A stretch of 43,394 nt of DNA from an uncultured Bacteroidales bacterium (lineage in GTDB: Bacteria > Bacteroidota > Bacteroidia > Bacteroidales > UBA4417): positions 1 to 43,394 of the forward strand of contig CAIJPI010000032.1 of the NCBI GenBank assembly GCA_903822525.1, written 5' to 3'. The number at the start of each line of letters is the position of its first letter. Positions within the stretch are counted from its first letter, which is position 1. Made by a program: the position numbers and the translations under genes. Under the pieces are notes generated by a model, which saw only the letters and a list, made by a program, of their open reading frames with translations, was not told the origin of the DNA and made no database searches. Shown piece by piece: positions 9,301 to 16,449 of the stretch.

Positions 9301-10215
9301 ATGCAGACAATACTAGGATCTGGCGGCACAATTGCTGATAATCTGGTTATTTCTTTACAGAAATACACAAATAAAATACGCTTAGTAAGCCGCAACCCAA
9401 AAGTTGTGGTTGGGAGAGAGGAACGCGTTTCGGCGGATCTTATTTCGGCCGAACAGGTTTCTAACGCCGTGAAAGGCTCCGAAGTAGTTTATCTTACAGC
9501 CGGATTACAATACGACACGAAAGTATGGCAGGAAAAATGGCCTTTGATCATGCAAAATGTAATAAATGCCTGCAAAAAATACGATGCCCGACTGGTGTTT
9601 TTTGACAATGTTTACATGTATGGAAAAGTAAGCGGCCCAATGACGGAAGAAACACCATTCAATCCCTGCAGCCGCAAAGGCGAAGTCAGAGCCAAAATCG
9701 CAACTATGCTTCTGAATGAAGTTGCACAAGGTAGCCTCACTGCACTTATTGCCCGTGCAGCCGACTTTTATGGTCCGGGAACGAACAACAGTTTCCTTAA
9801 CATGATGGTTTTTGAAAATCTGAAGAAAGGAAAAAGTGCTCAGCTTATGATCAGCAAAAATCTGAAGCACTCTTTTACATATACACCTGATGCGGGCAAA
9901 GCAACTGCCCTGCTTGGCAATACGCTTTCAGCCTACAATCAGACCTGGCATCTGCCATGTGATATGAATGTGCTGACCGGACAGCAAATTGTTGAAATTG
10001 CTGCAAAGGAACTTAAAGTAAAAGCTAAAATCACTGTTTTACCCAGGATAATGATTCAGATGGCCGGACTTTTCAACCCCATTATAAGGGAAAGTATTGA
10101 AATGCTGTATCAGTATGATTCGGAATATTTTTTTGATTCGGGCAAATTCGATAATGTCTTCGCTTTCAGCAAGGTTCCTTATTCAGTAGGGATTCGTAAT
10201 TCAATTGTACTTTAA
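9301..10215 (+). CDS. Atypical short-chain dehydrogenase/epimerase-like protein
   Basis: Protein of 304 residues with a Rossmann start GSGGTIADNL (about residues 6-15), a variant of the GxxGxxG dinucleotide motif. A DNVYMYG segment near residue 102 corresponds to the SS-x-Y-G region of extended SDRs. The usual YxxxK catalytic pair is not evident: the aligned region reads SRKGEVRAK. It may therefore be an NAD(P)-binding protein with altered chemistry, like the atypical SDR groups. The substrate cannot be told. It is convergent with tdh, the two genes ending 67 bp apart, and about 116 bp downstream of the Memo-AMMECR1 gene. The Met start begins directly at the first beta strand, so the N-terminus is slightly short. 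Confidence 0.7.
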   Translation: MQTILGSGGTIADNLVISLQKYTNKIRLVSRNPKVVVGREERVSADLISAEQVSNAVKGSEVVYLTAGLQYDTKVWQEKWPLIMQNVINACKKYDARLVFFDNVYMYGKVSGPMTEETPFNPCSRKGEVRAKIATMLLNEVAQGSLTALIARAADFYGPGTNNSFLNMMVFENLKKGKSAQLMISKNLKHSFTYTPDAGKATALLGNTLSAYNQTWHLPCDMNVLTGQQIVEIAAKELKVKAKITVLPRIMIQMAGLFNPIIRESIEMLYQYDSEYFFDSGKFDNVFAFSKVPYSVGIRNSIVL

Positions 10216-10282
10216 CTGAAGTATCATTTGACAGCATAAAGTTAAAAGTGCTGAACGGTATTACCCGGAAATCAACAGCTTT

Positions 10283-11245
10283 TTACAACAGCCCGTTTGT
10301 TTGCTTTTCGCGTATGGCCCGCAACATATCTGCTGTCATGTTCTCAAGATTCCAGTTGGGTTTCCAGCCCCATTCGCTCCGGGCTGAGGAATCATCCATA
10401 CTGTTGGGCCAGGAGTTGGCGATAGCCTGCTTAACAGGTTCAACATTATAGTCCATCACAAAACCGGGAATATGCCTGCGGATCTCGGCAGCAATTTTCT
10501 CGGGATCAAAACTCATAGCCGTAACATTAAATGAATTGCGGTGAATCAGCATTGCAGGATCAGCTTCCATCAGGTTAACGGCAGCTTCCAGCGCATCGGG
10601 CATATACATCATATCCAGGAAGGTACCTGCACCCAGTGGACAGGTATATTTTCCGTTTTTGACGGCCTCATAATAAATTTCAACAGCATAATCCGTTGTG
10701 CCTCCGCCGGGAAGTGTAACATTTGAGATGATTCCCGGGAAGCGCACTGAACGTGTATCAACTCCGAATTTTTTATAATAATAATCGCTCAGCAGTTCCC
10801 CTGTAACCTTAGTGATTCCATACATGGTTTGCGGACGCTGAATGGTATCCTGTGGAGTATGTTCAAGCGGTGTACTCGGCCCGAAGGAACCTATCGAACT
10901 AGGGGTAAAAAGTGCACAATTGAATTCGCGGGCCACTTCGAGGCAATTCATTAATCCGCCCACACCAATCTGCCAGGCCATCAAAGGCTTTGTTTCACCT
11001 ACAGCTGAAAGTATAGCTGCAAGATTATAAATGGTATCAATCTTATATTTCTTAACAATGTCAGCAACTTCCTGTGCTTCTGTAACATCAACATATTCGG
11101 CAGGTCCCGACTCAAGCAGCTCGCCTGTAGGTTCAGGCCGAAAATAACCGGCTACCACACTGTTGTTTCCATAGATTTTTCTGAGTTTCATGGTAAGTTC
11201 CGATCCTATCTGGCCTACCGCTCCAATAACGAGTATATTCTTCAT
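10283..11245 (-). CDS. L-threonine 3-dehydrogenase, SDR type
   Basis: Oxidises L-threonine to 2-amino-3-ketobutyrate with NAD+. The protein is 320 residues, matching SDR-type TDH and not the zinc MDR type of E. coli. It has the nucleotide motif GAVGQIGSEL (8-17) and the catalytic pair YGITK (Y142, K146). PSSIGSFGP and DMMYMPDA are also seen and, as I recall, are typical of this subgroup and distinguish it from UDP-galactose 4-epimerase. The strongest support is context: the divergent neighbour is kbl, which consumes the unstable product. The shared 299-bp intergenic region carries -7 boxes for both genes, so coordinated control is plausible. Confidence 0.88.
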   Translation of the reverse strand: MKNILVIGAVGQIGSELTMKLRKIYGNNSVVAGYFRPEPTGELLESGPAEYVDVTEAQEVADIVKKYKIDTIYNLAAILSAVGETKPLMAWQIGVGGLMNCLEVAREFNCALFTPSSIGSFGPSTPLEHTPQDTIQRPQTMYGITKVTGELLSDYYYKKFGVDTRSVRFPGIISNVTLPGGGTTDYAVEIYYEAVKNGKYTCPLGAGTFLDMMYMPDALEAAVNLMEADPAMLIHRNSFNVTAMSFDPEKIAAEIRRHIPGFVMDYNVEPVKQAIANSWPNSMDDSSARSEWGWKPNWNLENMTADMLRAIREKQTNGLL

Positions 11246-11289
11246 GTACGAACTGCGATTGTATTGTTATATAATTCACAAAAGTGGGG

Positions 11290-11297
11290 CAAATTTA
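11290..11297 (-). promoter_or_regulatory. Putative -7 box of tdh promoter
   Basis: Minus-strand TAAATTTG matches TAnnTTTG, about 45 bp upstream of the tdh start. It lies in the tdh/kbl divergent region, inside a stretch with repeated AAATTTG and its complement. Confidence 0.5.
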
Positions 11298-11480
11298 AAC
11301 AAATTTGCTTACCTCATTCGCTATAATGCTGAAGCTATAAAATATTTTTAATTATTTGATATTCTGCCATTTATAAATATCCAACTTCGCAATTAGTGGT
11401 AGTAATAAATATTGATCTGTTACAGTGTCCGTTTAATATGACTTTTTCTTCCTCAACCCGCTTAGCAGACCAATAATTTT

Positions 11481-11488
11481 TACCTTTG
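11481..11488 (+). promoter_or_regulatory. Putative -7 box of kbl promoter
   Basis: TACCTTTG matches TAnnTTTG and would give a leader of about 50 nt before the kbl ATG at 11545. Confidence 0.5.
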
Positions 11489-11544
11489 CGCCCTGTTCAG
11501 GTATTACTTCCTGCATAAGTGAAATTATTAACAATCAAGATACT

Positions 11545-12777
11545 ATGTACACCAAATTTCAGGATCATCTCAACAAAGAACTTGCCGGAATAAAAGAAGC
11601 CGGACTATTTAAAAACGAACGCATCCTGATCTCACCTCAAGGTGCTGAAATTACGATCAGTTCTGGCGCCAGAGTGCTTAATTTCTGCGCCAACAACTAC
11701 CTCGGGCTTTCGAATAACCCTCAATTGATTGCTGCAGCAAAAGAAGCCCTCGATACACATGGCTACGGCATGTCGTCAGTACGTTTTATTTGCGGAACCG
11801 GCGATCTGCACAAGGAACTGGAAAAGAAAATTGCCGGATTCTTCGGTATGGAAGACACTATATTATACGCTGCCTGTTTCGACGCTAACGGAGGCGTTTT
11901 TGAGCCTCTTCTGGGTGAAGAAGATGCAATAATCAGTGACTCGCTTAACCATGCTTCTATCATTGATGGTGTTCGTTTATGCAAAGCAGTCCGTTACCGT
12001 TACAACAATGCTGATATGGACGACCTCGAAGTTCAGCTGCAGGCTGCCCAGGCACAGAGACACCGCTTGATTGTTACAGATGGTGTTTTTTCGATGGACG
12101 GCAACGTGGCACCTCTGGATAAAATCTATGAATTAGCCAATAAATACGATGCCATGATAATGGTGGATGAATCGCATTCGGCAGGTGTTGTTGGCAAAAC
12201 AGGCCGTGGCGTAACCGAACAATTCAACCTGAAAGGAAAAGTTGAAATTATCACCGGTACCTTGGGAAAAGCCTTCGGTGGAGCCATTGGCGGATTTACA
12301 ACCGGTAAGAAAGAAATTATTGATATGCTCCGTCAGCGTTCGCGTCCTTACCTGTTCAGCAATTCAATTCCTCCACTTGTTGCCGCTGCCGGTATCCGAA
12401 TGGTCGACATGATGAGCGAAACCAACGAGTTGCAGGATAAGTTGCATGAAAACACGGCATACTTTGTCGAAAAAATGCTGGCTGCCGGTTTCGATATCAA
12501 ACCTACCCAGAGCGCAATCTGTGCAGTAATGCTATACGATGCAAAACTAAGTCAGGAAATGGCAGCTAAACTGCTCGATGAAGGCATTTATGTTATTGGT
12601 TTCTATTACCCTGTTGTTCCAAAAGATAAGGCTCGCATACGTGTACAAATTTCGGCAGCACATGAACGCGAACATCTCGATAAATGTATTGCCGCTTTCA
12701 CAAAGGTTGGCAAAGAGTTAGGCGTTGTAAGAAGTAAAGAAGGCGGCTGCGGTTGCGGATGCAGTTGCGGAAACTAA
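11545..12777 (+). CDS. kbl: 2-amino-3-ketobutyrate coenzyme A ligase (glycine C-acetyltransferase)
   Basis: Pyridoxal-phosphate enzyme that splits 2-amino-3-ketobutyrate with CoA into glycine and acetyl-CoA, following the SDR-type threonine dehydrogenase encoded divergently. It is a class II alpha-oxoamine synthase with DESHSAG (208-214) and the Schiff-base lysine in GTLGKAFGG (K242). The first 397 residues or so match the normal family length. The last 11 residues form an unusual Gly/Cys tail, GGCGCGCSCGN, encoded by a run of near-identical 6-nt units ending at 12774; this could be a metal-binding or purely repetitive extension. A strong hairpin follows the gene. Confidence 0.93.
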   Translation: MYTKFQDHLNKELAGIKEAGLFKNERILISPQGAEITISSGARVLNFCANNYLGLSNNPQLIAAAKEALDTHGYGMSSVRFICGTGDLHKELEKKIAGFFGMEDTILYAACFDANGGVFEPLLGEEDAIISDSLNHASIIDGVRLCKAVRYRYNNADMDDLEVQLQAAQAQRHRLIVTDGVFSMDGNVAPLDKIYELANKYDAMIMVDESHSAGVVGKTGRGVTEQFNLKGKVEIITGTLGKAFGGAIGGFTTGKKEIIDMLRQRSRPYLFSNSIPPLVAAAGIRMVDMMSETNELQDKLHENTAYFVEKMLAAGFDIKPTQSAICAVMLYDAKLSQEMAAKLLDEGIYVIGFYYPVVPKDKARIRVQISAAHEREHLDKCIAAFTKVGKELGVVRSKEGGCGCGCSCGN

Positions 12778-12801
12778 TATCCTTGTTACTGTTATTTTCA
12801 G

Positions 12802-12835
12802 AAGGCTGCTTTAAAGGCAGCCTTTTGCATTTTTT
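12802..12835. terminator. Intrinsic terminator between kbl and the ATPase gene
   Basis: AAGGCTGC (12802-12809) pairs perfectly with GCAGCCTT (12817-12824) across a 7-nt loop. A T-rich run to 12835 follows and overlaps the stop codon of the convergent ATPase gene. It suits termination of kbl on the plus strand; the A-rich side may also serve the other strand. Confidence 0.8.
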
Positions 12836-14018
12836 AGAATAACTCCATCGGATTAATCATTAAAAACTCTTCCCATGGCAAACCCTCTTTCCCTACCAAC
12901 ATAATTTTTGAATCGGGATAGAGTTTCCTGAACTGCACCATACCTGCTGTGCGCAAATTGTGACCGCTTTTTACTTCCAATGCTATGATTCGCCCTTTAT
13001 GCTCCAACACAAAGTCAACTTCATAATTACCATCACGCCAGTAAAATAAAGAATAATCCTGCGAATACGCATTATTTATCAGGTGTGCCCCAACAGCCGA
13101 TTCTACTACGCGTCCCCATTTTTCCCTATTCTCAGTGATCATCTGAAAATCATACGGATTCAACGCACTTGCAAAAGCCGTGTTATGAACCTGGAACTTC
13201 GGACTCGACGAACGTTTCCGGGCTTTATCGCGGGAGAATTTTTCAAGTCCGCCCAAAAGTCCTGCCGAATCAAGCAAATTCAGATAATGTGACAAAGTAG
13301 TTGTATTTCCAGCATCCAACAATTGGCCCAGAATTTTATTAAATGAGAGCATCTGCCCTGAATACGAACACCCTAAATCGAAAAGTCGTCTCATCAAAGC
13401 GGGCTTATCCACCCGGGACATCATAAGAATATCTTTCGAAATACTTGTTTCAGCCAGAGAGTTGTTAATATAATTTTTCCATCGCCTCTCATCATTTATC
13501 AGGCTGGCGGCTCCAGGAAATCCACCATACCAGGCATATTGATCTGCATTCCAGTCGAAAGCTTCTCGCATTTCGGACAGCGACCAATGACTAATATACA
13601 TGGTTTCGTACCTTCCGGCCAGCGATTCAGTCATCCCTGTCTGAAGCAACAACCTCGAAGAGCCCAGCAGAATAACATGAAGCTGAGTATTTTCACGGCT
13701 ATCGGCATCCCAAAGCTTCTTTACGATTTCACTCCAGTTTGGAATTTTTTGTATTTCATCGATAATCAAAACAAAAGAATCCGTTCCTGCCATTTTCAGT
13801 TTCTGCCGGGCGGTTTCCCATTGCAATTCAATCCATGAAATGCCTATGCCTGAAATATCATCGGCTGCAACATAACATCCCTGAATACCAGGTTCAGTAA
13901 GTAATTGCAGTACCATTGTAGTTTTACCTACCTGCCGCGGACCGGCAAGTACTTGCATAAACCTTCTTTTCTCTTTAATACGGCTTATAATTAACTGTAA
14001 TTGTGCACGTTTAATCAT
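12834..14018 (-). CDS. AAA (AAA_14) ATPase with DUF4143 domain
   Basis: Protein of 394 residues. The N-terminal AAA_14 module has Walker A GPRQVGKTT (26-34), Walker B VLIIDEIQ (83-90) and a sensor-like LLGSSRLLL. The C-terminal DUF4143 region has a D...ExK pattern (EVDFVLE...IALEVKSG, near 340-362), resembling a PD-(D/E)xK nuclease core. This family is widespread in bacteria and archaea, often in multiple copies that behave like mobile or defensive genes, and its function is not settled. The promoter is embedded in a palindromic operator array directly upstream, so autoregulation is likely. A -7 box at 14047-14054 supports the start at 14018. Confidence 0.9.
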   Translation of the reverse strand: MIKRAQLQLIISRIKEKRRFMQVLAGPRQVGKTTMVLQLLTEPGIQGCYVAADDISGIGISWIELQWETARQKLKMAGTDSFVLIIDEIQKIPNWSEIVKKLWDADSRENTQLHVILLGSSRLLLQTGMTESLAGRYETMYISHWSLSEMREAFDWNADQYAWYGGFPGAASLINDERRWKNYINNSLAETSISKDILMMSRVDKPALMRRLFDLGCSYSGQMLSFNKILGQLLDAGNTTTLSHYLNLLDSAGLLGGLEKFSRDKARKRSSSPKFQVHNTAFASALNPYDFQMITENREKWGRVVESAVGAHLINNAYSQDYSLFYWRDGNYEVDFVLEHKGRIIALEVKSGHNLRTAGMVQFRKLYPDSKIMLVGKEGLPWEEFLMINPMELF

Positions 14019-14030
14019 ATAACAATATTT

Positions 14031-14136
14031 TACTCAATATATAGTACAAATTTACTCAATATATTAAGTTTTTTTACCTGCTATTCAATTATATTTTACG
14101 CTGCTTGTTGAGTTTTTTTACTCAATATATTGAGTA
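14031..14136. promoter_or_regulatory. Phased palindromic operator array upstream of the DUF4143 ATPase
   Basis: Site O3 (14119-14136) is a perfect 18-bp palindrome, TACTCAATATATTGAGTA. O2 (14053-14070) matches it at 16 of 18 positions. O1 (14031-14046) shares its first 12 bases and ends in AGTA. A half-site TTGAGT at 14108-14113 falls at the equivalent of position 14097. All starts (14031, 14053, 14097, 14119) lie on a 22-bp register, about two helical turns. O1 covers the predicted transcription start and O2 touches the -7 box. Confidence 0.75.
14047..14054 (-). promoter_or_regulatory. Putative -7 box of the ATPase promoter
   Basis: Minus-strand TAAATTTG lies between operators O1 and O2. 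Transcription would start near 14041, inside O1, with a leader of about 20 nt. Confidence 0.55.
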
Positions 14137-14349
14137 TTTTATTCATATTACATTTATGTAGCTGATATCAAACATTTTATAATATTTATTTTAGCATTCA
14201 AATGCTTCATTTTAGAGAACTTTGAAAGCCTGACACCTCCATTTTTCAATAGAAATACCGGGCTGACAGGAAATAATTCCGATAATAATGCCTTTTTTGA
14301 AATTATACTGTTAGTCAGTTTTATTTGTATTTAGCATATCTATATAAAG
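14137..14349. other. AT-rich non-coding stretch
   Basis: Together with the operator array this makes a 371-bp gap between genes (14019-14389). This part holds no ORF with a recognisable product and no strong hairpin. A possible -33 TTTG is at 14324-14327, 22 bp before the -7 box of the next gene. Confidence 0.5.
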
Positions 14350-14357
14350 TAAATTTG
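14350..14357 (+). promoter_or_regulatory. Putative -7 box of the metallo-beta-lactamase gene
   Basis: TAAATTTG fits TAnnTTTG, 32 bp before the ATG at 14390, with a TTTG at 14324 slightly further away than the ideal -33 spacing. Confidence 0.5.
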
Positions 14358-14389
14358 AAGTCGTATTAACTATAAACAGCATTTAGAGT

Positions 14390-15790
14390 ATGAAAATTAA
14401 ATTTATTGGCGCAGCGCGCGAAGTTACAGGCAGCAAACATCTCATTACAACAGCAGGCGGTAAAAAAATACTTCTCGATTGTGGCATGTTTCAGGGGAAA
14501 GGTATGGAAACCGATGGAATGAACCGCAACCTGATGTTCGTTCCGGCAGAGATAGATCACATAATACTTACCCATGCCCATATTGATCATTCGGGCTTGA
14601 TTCCCTATTTATACAGGCTTGGATTTCGCGGTTCTGTAATATGTACCAGCGCTACCCGCGACCTGTGCGCGATCATGCTTTCCGACAGCGGCCATATACA
14701 GGAAAATGACGTGAAATGGTTTAATAAACGACGTATACAAAAAGGGCTGACACCTGTAGAACCAATCTACACTGAGCTGGATGCCCGTGCATGTATGGAA
14801 TTGTTTATCAGCGTTGCTTACGACCGGAAATTTTATATCGATAGCAATACCAAAGTAAAATTCACCAATACAGGCCATATGCTGGGCAGCGGAACGGCCC
14901 TGCTCGAAATTACCGAAAACGGAAAAACCACCCGCATTGCTTATACCGGAGACATTGGTAGACCTGTAAACCGAATATTGAAATCACCGGAACCATTCCC
15001 CCAATGCGATTACCTGATAACAGAAGCCACTTATGGCAACAGGCTTCACCCTCATTTACAGGAAGCCGAAGGAGAACTTCTGCGTGTGATCCGCGAAACC
15101 TGTGTTGAAAAAGGCGGCAGAGTTATTATTCCCTCCTTTGCTATAGGGCGCACACAGGAAGTGATATACGCACTCAACACTTTTTTTAACGAAGGCTTGC
15201 TTCCAAAAGTGAATATTTACGTTGACAGTCCTCTGGCAGTGAATGCCACAGACATCTTCAGACTGCATACTGATATCCTTAATGCGGACGTTGCACATAC
15301 CATGCTCAACGACCCTGATCCCTTTGGTTTTAATTCATTGTATTATATTAAAAGCAGTGAAGAATCGAAAAAATTAAATACCCATACAAAACCCTGTGTT
15401 ATTATCTCCGCTTCGGGTATGATGGAGGCAGGACGTATAAAACATCACCTGGCCAATTCGATTGAAAACCCGAATAATACAATTCTTGCCATTGGATACT
15501 GTTCGCCGGTAACGCTGGGAGCCCGTATTTTAAACGGTGCTGAAGAAGTTTCAATTTTCGGTGTAAAGCACCCGGTAAAAGCTAAAATTGAACGGATAGA
15601 AGCATTCAGCGGACATGGCGACTACAGTGAAATGGCTGATTACCTTGCCTGTCAGGATGCTGCACAGGTTAAGAAAGTTTTTCTCGTTCATGGTGAATAT
15701 GAGGCACAATCATCGTATAAAAAAATCCTTGAAGCAAAGGGATTCCGCGATATTGAAATACCAACCGCCGGTGAAGAAACGGAACTTTAG
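14390..15790 (+). CDS. Beta-CASP metallo-beta-lactamase ribonuclease/exonuclease
   Basis: Protein of 466 residues in the Ysh1/CPSF73-like metallo-beta-lactamase family, expected to cut or trim RNA with two zinc ions. The metal motif HAHIDH is at residues 62-67 within THAHIDHSG, and further ligands are in NTGHMLGSG and YTGDIG. The beta-CASP domain is shown by PSFAIGRTQE, ISASGMMEAGR, FSGHGDY and the C-terminal VHGE histidine. KH domains of archaeal homologues are absent, as is normal in Bacteroidota versions. It stands alone between two intergenic regions with its own promoter; cytoplasmic. The RNA substrate is unknown. Confidence 0.92.
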   Translation: MKIKFIGAAREVTGSKHLITTAGGKKILLDCGMFQGKGMETDGMNRNLMFVPAEIDHIILTHAHIDHSGLIPYLYRLGFRGSVICTSATRDLCAIMLSDSGHIQENDVKWFNKRRIQKGLTPVEPIYTELDARACMELFISVAYDRKFYIDSNTKVKFTNTGHMLGSGTALLEITENGKTTRIAYTGDIGRPVNRILKSPEPFPQCDYLITEATYGNRLHPHLQEAEGELLRVIRETCVEKGGRVIIPSFAIGRTQEVIYALNTFFNEGLLPKVNIYVDSPLAVNATDIFRLHTDILNADVAHTMLNDPDPFGFNSLYYIKSSEESKKLNTHTKPCVIISASGMMEAGRIKHHLANSIENPNNTILAIGYCSPVTLGARILNGAEEVSIFGVKHPVKAKIERIEAFSGHGDYSEMADYLACQDAAQVKKVFLVHGEYEAQSSYKKILEAKGFRDIEIPTAGEETEL

Positions 15791-15890
15791 AACCCGGAAA
15801 ACTATTTTATAAAACAGCATTTCCTTTACATCAGCTAATACTCCTAGAAATACTAGAATTTTCTTCCATGCTCTTCCACTTTGTCGACTA

Positions 15891-15916
15891 CACTTTAAAA
15901 TTTATTTTTTAAAGTG
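15891..15916. promoter_or_regulatory. Perfect 10-bp inverted repeat upstream of the doxX-gfo operon
   Basis: CACTTTAAAA (15891-15900) and TTTTAAAGTG (15907-15916) are exact reverse complements separated by TTTATT. The centre lies about 50 bp upstream of the predicted transcription start of doxX. It could be an activator site for the sugar operon, or a weak terminator of the preceding ribonuclease gene; the stem is A/T-rich, which favours a protein-binding site. Confidence 0.5.
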
Positions 15917-15941
15917 AGGTCAGATCAAATCTAAATTTCAT

Positions 15942-15949
15942 TAGGTTTG
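15942..15949 (+). promoter_or_regulatory. Putative -7 box of the doxX-gfo operon
   Basis: TAGGTTTG fits TAnnTTTG, 19 bp before the doxX ATG at 15969, giving a leader of about 12 nt. The inverted repeat at 15891-15916 ends 25 bp upstream. Confidence 0.5.
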
Positions 15950-15968
15950 TGAAGCAAATAAAAGCTTT

Positions 15969-16448
15969 ATGCGTTATTCCACCACACAGGCTTTTGCGCT
16001 TGTAGCATTACGAATCACTATTGGCTGGCATTTTCTGTACGAAGGTGGTGTTAAAGTATTGAATCCACACTGGACTGCTAAAGCCTATCTACTTGATTCA
16101 GGTGGATTTCTGAAGGGTTTTTTCGATCAAATGGCGGGCAATCAAAGCCTTTTATCACTTTTAAACTCTGTAAATGCATGGGGCTTAACTCTGATAGGGT
16201 TTTCACTCCTGGTCGGTATTTATACCCATTATTCGAGCCTGGCCGGGATGGCAATGTTGTTATTGTATTATTTATCACATCCTGCATTTCCTGGAATTGA
16301 ATACCTGTTCCCAACGGATGGTAGTTACTTTATTATCAACAAGACATTGATTGAGCTGTTTGCTTTACTGGTAATTCTTACTTTCCCAACTTCCCGGATT
16401 TTTGGCCTGCAGCGATTGATGATCCGCCAAAGAAATATCGATAAATAG
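15969..16448 (+). CDS. DoxX family membrane protein
   Basis: Small integral membrane protein of 159 residues with four predicted hydrophobic helices (about 10-25, 65-85, 88-105 and 122-142). The opening LRITIGWHFLYEGGVK resembles DoxX/DoxD, a subunit of thiosulfate:quinone oxidoreductase, and many unassigned DoxX proteins. It stops one base before the start codon of the twin-arginine Gfo/Idh gene, so the two are almost certainly translated together. I infer a membrane electron-transfer or anchoring partner for the exported oxidoreductase; nothing in the sequence proves quinone binding. First gene of the putative six-gene sugar operon. Confidence 0.8.
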   Translation: MRYSTTQAFALVALRITIGWHFLYEGGVKVLNPHWTAKAYLLDSGGFLKGFFDQMAGNQSLLSLLNSVNAWGLTLIGFSLLVGIYTHYSSLAGMAMLLLYYLSHPAFPGIEYLFPTDGSYFIINKTLIELFALLVILTFPTSRIFGLQRLMIRQRNIDK

Positions 16449-16449
16449 C

